64,000 bases of DNA from NCBI GenBank assembly GCA_040219295.1, contig JAVJST010000001.1, forward strand, positions 496,001-560,000, read 5' to 3'. This document shows positions 33,813 to 42,632 of the stretch, one piece after another. A model generated the notes under the pieces. It searched no databases and was not told where the DNA came from. It saw nothing but the letters and a program-made list of their open reading frames with translations. Every line of letters starts with the position of its first letter. The stretch's first letter is position 1. This DNA comes from JAVJST01 sp040219295. Its GTDB lineage: Bacteria > Pseudomonadota > Alphaproteobacteria > Rhodospirillales > Casp-alpha2. A program made the translations under genes and the position numbers.

Positions 33813-34717
33813 CCGGCCTCGCCGCCGCGGTCCCGGAACGCCGCGTCCTTGTGCGCCTTGCGGACCACACGCCGGCCCTGCTCGGCGGGCTGATCCTGTT
33901 CGTCACCGCCATCGCCTGCTTCTCGGCGCCCCTGGTCGAAGGATTACTCGGCATCGACGCCGACGCGGTGAACCTGTTCAATCGGTTCCAGCCGCCGGGC
34001 GACGGCCACCCCCTCGGCACCGACGAGATCGGCCGCGACGTTCTCGTGCGCCTGCTACAGGGTGGCCAGGTCTCCCTGCTCGTGGGCCTCAGCGCGGCTT
34101 TCGTTGCCGCCCTCATCGGCACCCTGGTCGGCGTCTGCGCCGGGTACTTCGGCGGCTGGCTCGACAGCCTGCTGATGCGGGTGACCGACGGCGTCATCGC
34201 CCTGCCCCTGCTGCCGCTTCTGATCGTGCTGGCTGCGATCGATCTGGAGAAGCTCGGTATTCCGGCCGAGATCGCCGGCAGCGAGCAGATGAGCCTCTAT
34301 CGCATCGTTTTCATCGTCTCGATCGCCGGGTGGACCACGGTCGCGCGGATCGTGCGCGGCACCACGCTCAGCCTCAAGCAGCGCACCTTCGTCCGCGCCG
34401 CCGTGTCCCTTGGCGCCGGACCGGGCCACATCATCCTGCGCCACCTGCTGCCCAACCTGGCGTCGCCGATCATCGTCGCAACGACGCTCTCAGTCGGTAA
34501 TATCATCCTGCTGGAATCGGTCCTCAGTTTCCTCGGCCTCGGCATTCAGCCGCCGGTACCGAGCTGGGGCAACCTCCTGACCAACGCCCAGGAACTGATC
34601 TGGCAGGCGCCGATGCTCGCGGTTTATCCCGGCCTGGCGATCTTCGTCACCGTCATTTCGTTCAATCTGCTCGGTGACGGGCTTCAGGACGCGCTCGACC
34701 CGCGATCCACCGCATAG
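33809..34717 (+). CDS. Peptide ABC permease, DppC type (second transporter)
   Basis: 302 residues with six predicted spans. The periplasmic motif LGTDEIGRDVLVRLLQGGQ and the EAA loop RTFVRAAVSLGAGPGHIILRHLLPN identify a DppC-type permease. It is the last recognisable gene of this cluster. There is no ATPase gene here or in the next 1.5 kb, where an aminotransferase follows; the channel must borrow ATPases encoded elsewhere, possibly those at 8866-10850. Confidence 0.92.
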   Translation: MTGLAAAVPERRVLVRLADHTPALLGGLILFVTAIACFSAPLVEGLLGIDADAVNLFNRFQPPGDGHPLGTDEIGRDVLVRLLQGGQVSLLVGLSAAFVAALIGTLVGVCAGYFGGWLDSLLMRVTDGVIALPLLPLLIVLAAIDLEKLGIPAEIAGSEQMSLYRIVFIVSIAGWTTVARIVRGTTLSLKQRTFVRAAVSLGAGPGHIILRHLLPNLASPIIVATTLSVGNIILLESVLSFLGLGIQPPVPSWGNLLTNAQELIWQAPMLAVYPGLAIFVTVISFNLLGDGLQDALDPRSTA

Positions 34718-34802
34718 GTTCCCCATGCCCCCTAAAGGCCATGGCCGCGTCGCCGCAAAAGGCGTATGAACGGTTCAAACACCTTCTGACCCGGAGCGTC
34801 CG

Positions 34803-36212
34803 ATGAACAAGATCGACAAGAACGCCTCTCAACCCCGGGGCAACTCCCCGGCGAGCCGTGATATCGCCCATCACGTCCACGGCTACACCGACCTCAAGGC
34901 CCACGAGACGTCCGGCCCCTTTATCATTACCCGCGGCGAGGGCGTTCGCGTATTCGACGATTCGGGCAACAGTTACGTCGAGGGCCTCGCCGGCCTGTGG
35001 TGCACGTCGCTCGGCTACTCCGAGCAACGCCTGGTCGACGCCGCGACGAAGGCCATGCAGACCCTGCCCTACTGTCACGGTTTCGCGCACATGGCCGCCG
35101 AATCCGTCATCGAGCTTTCCGACCGGCTGACGGCGCTGGCACCCGACGGCATCAATCACGTGCTCTACGGCAATTCGGGTTCGGAAGCGACCGACCTCGC
35201 GGTCAAGCTCGTGTGGTACTACCACAACGCCATCGGCAAGCCGGAAAAGAAGAAGATCATCAGCCGCAGGCGCGCCTATCACGGCGTCACGGTCGCCTCG
35301 GCCAGCCTGACCGGTTTGCCGCACCTGCATGCCGACTTCGACCTGCCGATTGATCGAATCCTGCACACCGATTGCCCGCATCATTACCACTTCGCCGAAC
35401 CGGGCGAGAGCGAAGAGGAGTTCGCCACGCGGCTCGCCGAAAACCTCGAGGCGATGATCGTCGAGGAAGGACCGGAGACCGTCGGCGCATTCTTTGCCGA
35501 GCCGATCATGGGCGCCGGCGGAGTCATCCTTCCGCCGAAAACATACTTTAAGAAAATTCAGGAAATCCTTGATAAATATGACGTGTTACTGATGGCGGAC
35601 GAGGTCATCAACGGCTTTTGCCGGACCGGCAACTTCTGGGGTTCCGAAACCTTGGGCCTTCGCCCGGCGATGATGACCACGGCCAAGCAATTGTCGTCGG
35701 CGTACCTGCCGATCTCGGCGCTGATGATCAACGACGACATCTACGGGGCGCTGGTCAGCGAAAGCGAGAAGCTGGGCATCTTCGGGCACGGTTCGACCTA
35801 CGGCGGACACCCGGTCAGCGCCGCCGTCGCCGTCGAAACCCTCAAGATCTACGAGGAACGAGACATTCTCGGCCAGGTTCGGAATATCTCGCCGGTCATG
35901 CAGGAAGGCCTGCGGCGCTACGCCGATCACCCGCTGGTCGGCGAGGTCCGGGGCACGGGCCTGATCGCCGGCGTCGAACTGATCGCCGACAGGGAAACCC
36001 GCCGCCCGTTCGATCCCAAGGCCAAGGTCGGCGTATACGCCCAGGGCCGGTGCCGCGAGCACGGCCTGATCATCCGCGCCATCGGCGATACGCTGGCGTT
36101 CTGCCCGCCGATGATCATCGGCGAGGACGACCTCGGCTTCATCGTCGAGACCCTGGGCAAGGCGCTCGACGAGACCCTAGCCTGGGTCGAGCAGGAAGAC
36201 CTGCGCGGGTGA
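34803..36212 (+). CDS. Class III (omega) aminotransferase
   Basis: 469 residues, PLP fold I. Visible are HGYTDLKAHETSGPFIITRGEGVRVFDDSGNSYVEGLAGLWCTSLGY, the phosphate-binding GNSGSEATDLAVKL, DEVINGFCRTGNFWGSE (Asp binding the pyridine N), and TTAKQLSSAYLPISA (Schiff-base Lys). The GHGSTYGGHPVSAA motif is typical. These enzymes move amino groups from omega-amino acids or amines (putrescine, beta-alanine, 4-aminobutyrate, taurine) to pyruvate or 2-oxoglutarate. Substrate is uncertain. It follows the second peptide permease by 85 bases, so the importer and this enzyme could be linked functionally. Confidence 0.9.
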   Translation: MNKIDKNASQPRGNSPASRDIAHHVHGYTDLKAHETSGPFIITRGEGVRVFDDSGNSYVEGLAGLWCTSLGYSEQRLVDAATKAMQTLPYCHGFAHMAAESVIELSDRLTALAPDGINHVLYGNSGSEATDLAVKLVWYYHNAIGKPEKKKIISRRRAYHGVTVASASLTGLPHLHADFDLPIDRILHTDCPHHYHFAEPGESEEEFATRLAENLEAMIVEEGPETVGAFFAEPIMGAGGVILPPKTYFKKIQEILDKYDVLLMADEVINGFCRTGNFWGSETLGLRPAMMTTAKQLSSAYLPISALMINDDIYGALVSESEKLGIFGHGSTYGGHPVSAAVAVETLKIYEERDILGQVRNISPVMQEGLRRYADHPLVGEVRGTGLIAGVELIADRETRRPFDPKAKVGVYAQGRCREHGLIIRAIGDTLAFCPPMIIGEDDLGFIVETLGKALDETLAWVEQEDLRG

Positions 36213-36255
36213 TCCACAAGGTGACGGCGGCCGTAGAATCGTTTAGATTGCCGCC

Positions 36256-36816
36256 ATGTTTACCGACAACACCCTGACCCCAAAGGAAGCCGTGCGCCTG
36301 TGCGCCCTCGGCATTCTGGCCGACGCACCGACCGAGTACGGCGCGCTCGCCGCCTCGGTGCGTCATTTCGTCAGCCACATCATCGGCCCGTCACTCGACG
36401 TCATGGGCCAGTCGATCGAGCTTCTGCGCTACGAGGGGCTGGTCGAGGATGTCGCGGGCGACGAGGACGATGTCCCCGGCCGCGCCGGCGAGGTGCTGGC
36501 GATCACCGACCTCGGGCGCCAGGAATTGTCGACGTTGCTGCTGGCTAACGTGCGCCACGGCGCGACCGAGCTCAACAAGCTGATCGTTGCGCTAAAGTTC
36601 CGCTTCATGCACAGCCTTGGCGACGACGACCGCGCGCGCCAGATCGACTTGCTGATCGACCTCCACGAGAACGAGCATGCCAGGCTCGAGAATCTGCGTG
36701 CCTGTCACGCCGAAGACGCCGGATATCTGGCGGGATGGCTCGACCAGGAAATGGCCGAAACCGACCGCCGCATCCAGTGGCTGAAGGAACTGCGCCAACA
36801 AGGCGTCAGTCGCTAA
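36256..36816 (+). CDS. PadR-like transcriptional regulator
   Basis: 186 residues. An N-terminal winged helix (EAVRLCALGILADAPTEYGALAASVRHFVSHI, then LLRYEGLVED and the wing GEVLAITDLGRQEL) is followed by a long helical region (DLLIDLHENEHARLENLRACHAEDAG and QEMAETDRRIQWLKELRQQ) that resembles the PadR C-terminal dimerisation domain. Target genes are unknown. The last 11 bases overlap, in convergent orientation, the end of the Hpt gene. Confidence 0.7.
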   Translation: MFTDNTLTPKEAVRLCALGILADAPTEYGALAASVRHFVSHIIGPSLDVMGQSIELLRYEGLVEDVAGDEDDVPGRAGEVLAITDLGRQELSTLLLANVRHGATELNKLIVALKFRFMHSLGDDDRARQIDLLIDLHENEHARLENLRACHAEDAGYLAGWLDQEMAETDRRIQWLKELRQQGVSR

Positions 36817-37294
36817 GCCGCTCGTCCATCTTCTGAATCCCGGAGATGATCGCCTTGCCGGCGTCGCCGCCGTCGCCCGACAGATCCTGCGCGATCACCA
36901 GTTTCATGGCGTCGACGTGGATCTTGATCGCCTCGTTCTCGACCTCGTCGGGGTTGTTGTCGCCGAACCGCTCGATCAGGCGGCACAGGTGGTTGCCGAT
37001 CTGTGTCACCAGATCGTAGCCGAAGCTGCCGCCCTGGCCCTTGATGTCGTGCGCCACGGCGAAGATCTTGTCGAGGTTTTGCTGGCGGTCGCCGCTACCG
37101 GCGACGAGGTCCTTGTAAGCCGCTTCGACCTTCTTGAAATCCTCGGCCACCCACTCGATGTAGCTGCCCTTCATGTCGCTGATGACCTTCTCGGCCCGGG
37201 CGATCACCGATTCGTCGACCGCATTCGGACCGCCGATGCTCACCTTGGACTTCAAGGTGTTGGGTGGCTTGATGATTTCGACGTCGTCCGCCAT
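36806..37294 (-). CDS. Hpt-domain protein (histidine phosphotransfer)
   Basis: 162 residues. The Hpt signature lies at IFAVAHDIKGQGGSFGYDLV, with His82 as the phospho-acceptor, followed by the helix QIGNHLCRLIERFG. About 50 residues precede the bundle (VDESVIARAEKVISDMKGSYIEWVAEDFKKVE). It would relay a phosphate between hybrid kinases and response regulators in the cytoplasm. No kinase or regulator gene is beside it. It converges with, and slightly overlaps, the PadR-like gene. Confidence 0.85.
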   Translation of the reverse strand: MADDVEIIKPPNTLKSKVSIGGPNAVDESVIARAEKVISDMKGSYIEWVAEDFKKVEAAYKDLVAGSGDRQQNLDKIFAVAHDIKGQGGSFGYDLVTQIGNHLCRLIERFGDNNPDEVENEAIKIHVDAMKLVIAQDLSGDGGDAGKAIISGIQKMDERLSD

Positions 37295-37383
37295 GTCCTG
37301 CTCCCCCGTATAGCCTCGCGCGTCAGCATAGCAACCTTAACGGTCGCCACAAAGTACGCTACTACCGATAACCTTGCAAAACC

Positions 37384-37821
37384 CTAAAGCAAACCGAGTT
37401 CGCGGAGTTCGCGCGCCATGTCCGCCGGCAGCGAGTCGCCCCTGCGCCGGCGCCGCCCGAGATCGCGCGGCGCGTCGCGCGGATCGAGATAACGCCAGCC
37501 CTGGAACGCGCGGTGGGCGCGCCACTCGGTTTCGACCAGCTCGGGCGCCATGACGATGGCGCAGGCCGGCTTGCCGTCCTCGCGTTGCGTCGGCTCGAGC
37601 GCGACGATCGGCTGGCGCGCCTGGACCTGACCCTTGATCACCCAGTAGAGCGAGCCGCCGTCGAGAACCTCGTCGGCGCGGCGCGGCGTCGACCGCGTGA
37701 CGTGGCGCAGCAGGAACGGCTCACCCTTGCGTTCCGCGGCCTTGCGCCGCCGTTCGTGCCAGGCGCGCAGGTCGTCGAGATCATCGACGCCGACGCAGAG
37801 CTTGATCAGATGGACGGTCAA
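37384..37821 (-). CDS. DUF1489 family protein
   Basis: 145 residues, cytosolic, almost entirely conserved in alphaproteobacteria. The N-terminal MTVHLIKLCVGVDDLDDLRAW, the HVTRSTPRRADEVLDGGSLYWVIKGQVQARQPI core and the ending PADMARELRELGLL are family features. Function is unknown. It is 16 bases past the DsbA-like isomerase on the same strand, in a likely four-gene minus-strand operon that starts at mgtE. Confidence 0.88.
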   Translation of the reverse strand: MTVHLIKLCVGVDDLDDLRAWHERRRKAAERKGEPFLLRHVTRSTPRRADEVLDGGSLYWVIKGQVQARQPIVALEPTQREDGKPACAIVMAPELVETEWRAHRAFQGWRYLDPRDAPRDLGRRRRRGDSLPADMARELRELGLL

Positions 37822-37837
37822 ACCGGGCTCTCCGCGC

Positions 37838-38440
37838 CTACCAGCCGCCGGACTTGAGCCAGCGCTTGATCATCCAGAACCGGTCGGCGCCCCAGAACGC
37901 CTCGCCGTCGACGATCACGAACGGCGAACCGAAGACCCCGCGCGCAAGCGAGGCGTCGACCTCTTGGCGCAGGCGGTCCTTGATCTCCGGGCTGGTGACG
38001 CCGGCGGCAAACGCCTCGGCATCGTGGCCAAGGGCGGCGGCGATTCCGTCAACGACATCGGGCTCCGAGACGTTGCGGCCCTCGGCGAAGTACGCCCGGT
38101 AGATCGCCTTGGCAAAGGCGACGGCTGCCGCCGGATCCTGGTCGTCGAGCCAGTAGAAGCCGCGCGCCGCGCGCACGGTGGCGATGGGAAACGGATCGGG
38201 CACCACGAACGGTGTCTCCTGGAACCGCGCCATGCGCTTGAGGTCGTTGATGGCGTAGTCCGCCTTAAGCGGCTGCGAGACCAGTGGCGCCGAACCCGTC
38301 TGCTTGAACGCCGCGCCCAGCAGGATCGGGCGCCAGCGAAGATCGCGTCCGAAGGGTGCCACGACCTGCTCGATCTTCTCCGCGGCGAGGTAACCGTAGG
38401 GCGACGAGAAGTCGAAATAGAAGTCAATTGGTTCCGGCAT
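37838..38440 (-). CDS. 2-Hydroxychromene-2-carboxylate isomerase-like (kappa GST fold)
   Basis: 200 residues of the DsbA-like kappa-class fold. The start IDFYFDFSSPYGYLAAEKIEQV has the Ser-Ser-Pro active site (Ser12/Ser13) used by the isomerase, rather than CxxC. Later parts are FPIATVRAARGFYWLDDQ and RGVFGSPFVIVDGEAFWGADR. It uses glutathione to isomerise hydroxychromene carboxylate in naphthalene-type degradation in known members, but no aromatic degradation genes are near, so a general glutathione-dependent role is equally possible. It lies between the SDR and DUF1489 genes. Confidence 0.88.
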   Translation of the reverse strand: MPEPIDFYFDFSSPYGYLAAEKIEQVVAPFGRDLRWRPILLGAAFKQTGSAPLVSQPLKADYAINDLKRMARFQETPFVVPDPFPIATVRAARGFYWLDDQDPAAAVAFAKAIYRAYFAEGRNVSEPDVVDGIAAALGHDAEAFAAGVTSPEIKDRLRQEVDASLARGVFGSPFVIVDGEAFWGADRFWMIKRWLKSGGW

Positions 38441-38453
38441 CGAAATCAGTCCC

Positions 38454-39137
38454 CTACCATGGCAGTTCTTCGCCGTCGTAATTCCAGAAGCGGCCGGTCA
38501 GCGCCGGGCCCAGCCGCTCGATCACGGCACGCATGCCGGCCACGCTCTGGGCCGCGTCGATATCGGCTTCCGTGCCGCCCATGTCGGTCCGCACCCAGCC
38601 CGGGTGAAACACCGCGCAGGTCACGCCGCGCCCGGCGACCTCGTTGGCCAGCGCCTTGTGCGCGGCATTCAGCGCGGCCTTCGACGAGCGGTAGATGTAC
38701 TCGTTGCCGCCCTCCATCAGGCCGATCGAGCCCATCTTGCTCGACACCGTGGCGATGCGCCCGCGGTCGGCGCGCTCGACGTTGGCCAGAAACGCCTCGG
38801 CGATCTTGATCGGGGCGATGGCGTTGACCTCGAACACGTGGCGCCATGCCGCCGGATCGAGATTGCCGAGCTGGGCCGCGCGCGGCCCGAAGATGCCGGC
38901 GTTGTTGACCAGCACGTCGAGGGTCTCGTCCTTCAGCGCCTGGGCCGCCTCGTCGATCTGGCGGCTGAGGTCGACAGCGAGCGCCAGCACCTCGATGTCG
39001 CCATCGAGGCCCGACAGATCCGTCGCGTGGGCCGGATCGCGGCAGGTCGCGAACACCCGCCAGCCGTCGGCGAGGTATTGGCGCGCGAACTCGAGCCCCA
39101 GGCCCCTGTTCGCGCCGGTAATCAGAATGCTCGGCAT
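38454..39137 (-). CDS. SDR family oxidoreductase
   Basis: 227 residues, classical short-chain dehydrogenase. TGANRGLG at 7-14 binds NAD(P), NNAGIFGPRA follows, and the active site is Ser in TVSSKMGS with YRSSK (Tyr and Lys). A CxGG-like FHPGWVRTDMGG closes the core. Substrate unknown; similar proteins are carbonyl reductases. It lies 13 bases after mgtE and 13 before the DsbA-like isomerase, on one strand. Confidence 0.92.
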   Translation of the reverse strand: MPSILITGANRGLGLEFARQYLADGWRVFATCRDPAHATDLSGLDGDIEVLALAVDLSRQIDEAAQALKDETLDVLVNNAGIFGPRAAQLGNLDPAAWRHVFEVNAIAPIKIAEAFLANVERADRGRIATVSSKMGSIGLMEGGNEYIYRSSKAALNAAHKALANEVAGRGVTCAVFHPGWVRTDMGGTEADIDAAQSVAGMRAVIERLGPALTGRFWNYDGEELPW

Positions 39138-39150
39138 CGTGTCACCTCCA

Positions 39151-40605
39151 TCACATCAGGACGACCGCCGCAAGGCCGAGGAAGGCGAAGAACCCCACGA
39201 TATCGGTCACGGTGGTCAGAAACACGCTGGATGCGATCGCCGGGTCGATGCCCCAGCGCTCGAGCAGGATCGGGATCGACGTGCCGGCCAAGGCGGCGAC
39301 CACCAGGTTGACGACCATGGCGACGGCGATGACCCCGCCGATGGCCAGCGAATCGAACCACACCCAGGCGACGACCCCGGCGATCACCGCGAACAGCACG
39401 CCGTTGATGACGCCGACCAGTACCTCCTTGAGCATCACCCGCATCGCATTGGTCGACGACAGCTCCTTGGTGGCGAGGCCGCGCACCGCCACGGTCAGGG
39501 TCTGGGTGCCCGCGTTGCCGCCCATCGAGGCGACGATCGGCATCAGCACGGCAAGCGCGACGATCTGCTCGAGGGTCGCCTCGAACAGGCCGATGACCAG
39601 CGAGGCCAGCACTGCCGTGCCAAGATTAACCAAAAGCCAGGTAAATCGCGACCGTGTGGTGTCGAGCGTGGCGTCGTACAGGTCGCCTTCGCTGACGCCG
39701 CCCAGCAGCATCATGTCTTCCTCGTGCTCCTCGTCGATGACGTCGACCACGTCGTCGATGGTGATGACGCCGACCAGACGGCCGGCGGCATCGGTCACCG
39801 GGGCCGAGACCAGGTCGCGCTGGCGGAACGCATGGGCGACGTCTTCCTGGTCGGTGAGCGCGTCCATGACGTGCATGTCGGTGTTCATCAGGTCCTTCAT
39901 CGAAACCTGGCGCTTGGTGCGCAGAAGCAGGCTCAGCGGCACGTGGCCGACCGGCTTGTGCGCCGCGTCGACGACATAGATGTCGTAGAACGTCTCGGGC
40001 AGTTCGGCGGTCTCGTCGTCCTCGTCGGCGCTGGCGCGGCAGTAGTCGATGGTCTGGCCGACGTTCCAGCCGTCCGGCACCCAGACCAGCTCGCGCTGCA
40101 TCAGCCGCCCGGCGGAATCCTCCGGGAAACTGAGCGCTTCCTCGATATAGGCGCGGTCCTCGGGCGCGACGGCCTCGAGCAGTTCGCGCTGGTCCTCGGC
40201 GTCGAGGTCGCGGAACAATTCGACCGCGTCGTCGGAATCGAGCTCGGCGACGGCCTGCACCATATTCTCGATACCGAGGTAGCCGATGACCTCCTCGCGC
40301 ACGGTCTCGTCGAGCTCGGTTAGCGAGTCGTAGTCGAGCTTCGAGCCCAGCGCGCCGACCAGTTCCTCGCGCTCGCCCGAGCTCATCCACTCGAGCATGT
40401 CGGCGATCTCGGAGTAGTGCAGCGGCTCGACCATTGCCCAGACGTCGTCGTTGCGGCCCTCGTCGAGGGCCTCGACGATGCGGGGGATCAGGTCTTCGGG
40501 GACTTCCGGCGTGGCGTCGGCTTCGCCAGGCGGGGGGTCCGGCGGCGATTCAGGTTGGGAACCGGGCGGCGTGGCGTTCTTGTTATCGATCTGTTGTTCG
40601 CTCAT
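39151..40605 (-). CDS. mgtE: Magnesium transporter MgtE
   Basis: 484 residues. The cytosolic N-domain (EALDEGRNDDVWAMVEPLHYSEIADMLEW) is followed by two CBS modules (from about residue 150 to 265) and a five-span C-terminal channel. Channel motifs seen are LAVLMPIVASMGGNAGTQTLTVAVRGLA and the later SIPILLERWGIDPAIASSVFLTTVTDIVGF with the Asp lining the selectivity filter. MgtE admits Mg2+ down its gradient and is closed by cytosolic Mg2+ binding to the N-domain/CBS. It is the promoter-proximal gene of the minus-strand group reaching 37384. Confidence 0.95.
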   Translation of the reverse strand: MSEQQIDNKNATPPGSQPESPPDPPPGEADATPEVPEDLIPRIVEALDEGRNDDVWAMVEPLHYSEIADMLEWMSSGEREELVGALGSKLDYDSLTELDETVREEVIGYLGIENMVQAVAELDSDDAVELFRDLDAEDQRELLEAVAPEDRAYIEEALSFPEDSAGRLMQRELVWVPDGWNVGQTIDYCRASADEDDETAELPETFYDIYVVDAAHKPVGHVPLSLLLRTKRQVSMKDLMNTDMHVMDALTDQEDVAHAFRQRDLVSAPVTDAAGRLVGVITIDDVVDVIDEEHEEDMMLLGGVSEGDLYDATLDTTRSRFTWLLVNLGTAVLASLVIGLFEATLEQIVALAVLMPIVASMGGNAGTQTLTVAVRGLATKELSSTNAMRVMLKEVLVGVINGVLFAVIAGVVAWVWFDSLAIGGVIAVAMVVNLVVAALAGTSIPILLERWGIDPAIASSVFLTTVTDIVGFFAFLGLAAVVLM

Positions 40606-40663
40606 GGCGCCCTGCTCCGCTGCTGGGCGCAGATTACGCGATCGCGCGGGCGCTATAAAGCAG

Positions 40664-40690
40664 AAGCCCGCCCCCGGAGGGGCGGGCTTT
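40664..40690 (-). terminator. Terminator of tRNA-Leu
   Basis: AAGCCCGCCCC and GGGGCGGGCTT form an 11-bp stem around CGGA. On the minus strand it is followed by CTGCTTTATA. It lies just past the tRNA-Leu 3' end. The plus-strand side carries TTT, so it could end transcripts in both directions. Confidence 0.8.
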
Positions 40691-40699
40691 GCTGAAAAA

Positions 40700-40786
40700 T
40701 GGTGCGGTCGAGAAGACTCGAACTTCCACCCGTGTTACCGGACAGCGACCTCAACGCTGCGCGTCTACCAATTCCGCCACGACCGC
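40700..40786 (-). tRNA. tRNA-Leu (anticodon GAG)
   Basis: 87 bases on the minus strand with a long variable arm, as expected of class II tRNAs. Acceptor GCGGTCG/CGACCGC, anticodon stem CAGCG/CGCTG with loop TTGAGGT (anticodon GAG), variable arm TGTCCGGTAACACGG, T-arm GGAAGTTCGAGTC and encoded CCA. Confidence 0.96.
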
Positions 40787-40876
40787 AAATGACTTGCGGC
40801 AACCGATCGGTTGCCGTTTCATGGCGGCGGAAATAGCAAATCCCGGCCCGCCGATCAAGCGGCGCATTGCAAACAC

Positions 40877-41563
40877 ATGACGCTTTCGCAAACCGCCACG
40901 CCAGACACCCCGCAGGTCCCAGCCGACGCCGTCCAGTGGATATTCGAGGACGCGCCGGTGGCCTACCCCGACGCGGTCGCCTTCATGGAGGACCGGGTCG
41001 CCGCGATCCGCGCCGGCACGGCGCCCGAGACCGTGTGGCTGCTGGAGCACCCGCCGCTCTATACCGCGGGCACCAGCGCCGATGCCGCCGATCTCGTCGA
41101 TCCCGAGCGCTTCCCGGTGTTCGAGACCGGGCGCGGCGGCCAGTACACCTATCACGGCCCCGGCCAGCGGGTCGCCTACGTCATGCTCGATCTCAAGCGG
41201 CGCGGCCAGGACATCCGGCGCTACGTCTGCAACCTCGAGGACTGGATCATCCGCACCCTGGCGGGCTTCGGCGTGCAGGGCGAGCGGCGCGACGGCCGCG
41301 TCGGCATCTGGGTCGCCAGTGGGCGTTCCGGGGGCGCCGGCAAGGAGGACAAGATTGCCGCCGTCGGGGTGCGCGTGCGCCGCTGGGTGACCTACCACGG
41401 CATCTCGATCAACCTCGAGCCCGATCTCTCGCACTTCGAGGGCATCGTGCCGTGCGGCATCTCCGAGCACGGCGTGACGTCGCTGGCCGAGCTCGGCGTC
41501 GTCGCCACCATGCCCGACCTCGACCTCGCCCTGAAGGCGTCGTTCGAGGAGGTCTTCGGGTAG
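40877..41563 (+). CDS. lipB: Lipoyl(octanoyl) transferase
   Basis: 228 residues from ATG 40877. The catalytic pair is Lys159 in EDKIAAVGVRVRRW and Cys193 in GIVPCGISEHGVTSL. GQYTYHGPGQRVAYVMLDL is the LipB core. The enzyme moves the octanoyl group from acyl carrier protein to lipoyl domains of 2-oxoacid dehydrogenases. A longer start at 40811 is in the intergenic region before the tRNA and has no support. The C-terminus is short, as usual for alphaproteobacteria. Confidence 0.95.
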   Translation: MTLSQTATPDTPQVPADAVQWIFEDAPVAYPDAVAFMEDRVAAIRAGTAPETVWLLEHPPLYTAGTSADAADLVDPERFPVFETGRGGQYTYHGPGQRVAYVMLDLKRRGQDIRRYVCNLEDWIIRTLAGFGVQGERRDGRVGIWVASGRSGGAGKEDKIAAVGVRVRRWVTYHGISINLEPDLSHFEGIVPCGISEHGVTSLAELGVVATMPDLDLALKASFEEVFG

Positions 41564-41574
41564 ATCGGCAACGC

Positions 41575-41622
41575 ACCCTCGTACTTCGAGACGGGGCTTC
41601 GCCCCTCCTCAGCATGAGGGAG
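41575..41622. repeat. REP-like intergenic element
   Basis: The unit CTTCGAGACGGGGCTTCG, with CCCCTCCTCAGCATGAGG, contains a GGGGCTTCGCCCC hairpin and ends in CAGCATGAGG, resembling the element at 47606-47639. It lies in the spacer between lipB and the convergent acylphosphatase gene. Confidence 0.6.
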
Positions 41623-41690
41623 CTCCGGTTCTAGCGTACCTGATGCCTCAACCTGAGTAGCGCGCCAGCGCGTATCGAAGGAGAGGCCTT

Positions 41691-41981
41691 TCACACCGTC
41701 GAGCGCTGATGAAAGCCCGGTTCGACCGGTTCCGGGTCGTCGGCGACGTCGAGGCGCGTGACGTCGGCCAGCGGCGGGCCCTTCCGCATGCGCCCGATCA
41801 TCGCGTCGACCACGTCCGCCGGCCCGGCGAGCGACGCCTCGACCGTGCTGTCATGGCGATTCCTGACCCAGCCCGAGAGCCCCAGTTCGGTTGCGTTCTC
41901 GACCGTCCACGCGCGGTACCAGACGCCCTGAACGCGGCCGTTGACGATCACCCGGACGTGTTTATCGGTGCTGTCGCTCAT
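41691..41981 (-). CDS. Acylphosphatase
   Basis: 96 residues, alpha/beta fold. VRVIVNGRVQGVWYRAWTVENATELGLSGWVRNR carries the signature GRVQGVWYR with the catalytic Arg and the following NATELGLSGWVRN (catalytic Asn). It hydrolyses carboxyl-phosphate bonds such as acetyl phosphate or 1,3-bisphosphoglycerate. It starts 12 bases downstream of the LysE gene on the same strand. Confidence 0.93.
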   Translation of the reverse strand: MSDSTDKHVRVIVNGRVQGVWYRAWTVENATELGLSGWVRNRHDSTVEASLAGPADVVDAMIGRMRKGPPLADVTRLDVADDPEPVEPGFHQRSTV

Positions 41982-41993
41982 GCCCCTTACATC

Positions 41994-42632
41994 TCATCCG
42001 AGTTCGCGGATGACAAGGTTCGCCGCGACCGTCCACATCGCCAGACACACCGCGCCCTCGAGAAGCCGCGTGCCGAGGGTCGTTCGGAAGAACGGCGCCA
42101 GGCGCACCGCGCCGTAGCCGATCCCGGTGAACCAGACGACCGACGCCGCCATGGCGCCGAGCGCGAACAGCAGCCGCGCGTCGGGTTCGTACTGTGCGGC
42201 AAGCCCGCCCAGCATGACCACGGTATCGAGGTAGACGTGCGGGTTGAGCAGCGAAAACGCCAGGGCGGCCAGCATGGCCCGCGCCGCGCCGCCCTCGCCG
42301 ATCCGGCCGGATGCCGAGCGCTCGGCCTCGTCCCACGCGCCGGGTTTGACATTCACGGCCTTGTGCAGCGCCAGCGCCCCGTAGACGCCGAGGAACACCG
42401 CCCCGCCCCACGCCGCGACCGCCTGCAGGATGGCGCTCTGCGCGATCAGGGTGCCGACGCCGCCGGCGCCGAGGCCGATCAGCGCGATGTCGACCAGCGA
42501 ACACACGGCGACCACGGGAAACACGTGGACGCCCTTGACGCCCTGGCGGATGACGAACGCGTTCTGCGCGCCGATGGCGATGATCAGCCCGGCGCCGAGC
42601 ATGAACCCTTCGATGGCGGGGAGAAACGTCAT
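41994..42632 (-). CDS. LysE/ArgO family amino-acid exporter
   Basis: 212 residues, about six spans. Motifs are FMLGAGLIIAIGAQNAFVIRQGVKG, DIALIGLGAGGVG, VAAWGGAVFLGVYGALALHKA and FSLLNPHVYLDTVVMLGG. It matches LysE-type L-lysine/L-arginine exporters. The substrate in this organism is not shown by sequence. Together with the downstream acylphosphatase it forms a short minus-strand unit. Confidence 0.9.
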   Translation of the reverse strand: MTFLPAIEGFMLGAGLIIAIGAQNAFVIRQGVKGVHVFPVVAVCSLVDIALIGLGAGGVGTLIAQSAILQAVAAWGGAVFLGVYGALALHKAVNVKPGAWDEAERSASGRIGEGGAARAMLAALAFSLLNPHVYLDTVVMLGGLAAQYEPDARLLFALGAMAASVVWFTGIGYGAVRLAPFFRTTLGTRLLEGAVCLAMWTVAANLVIRELG

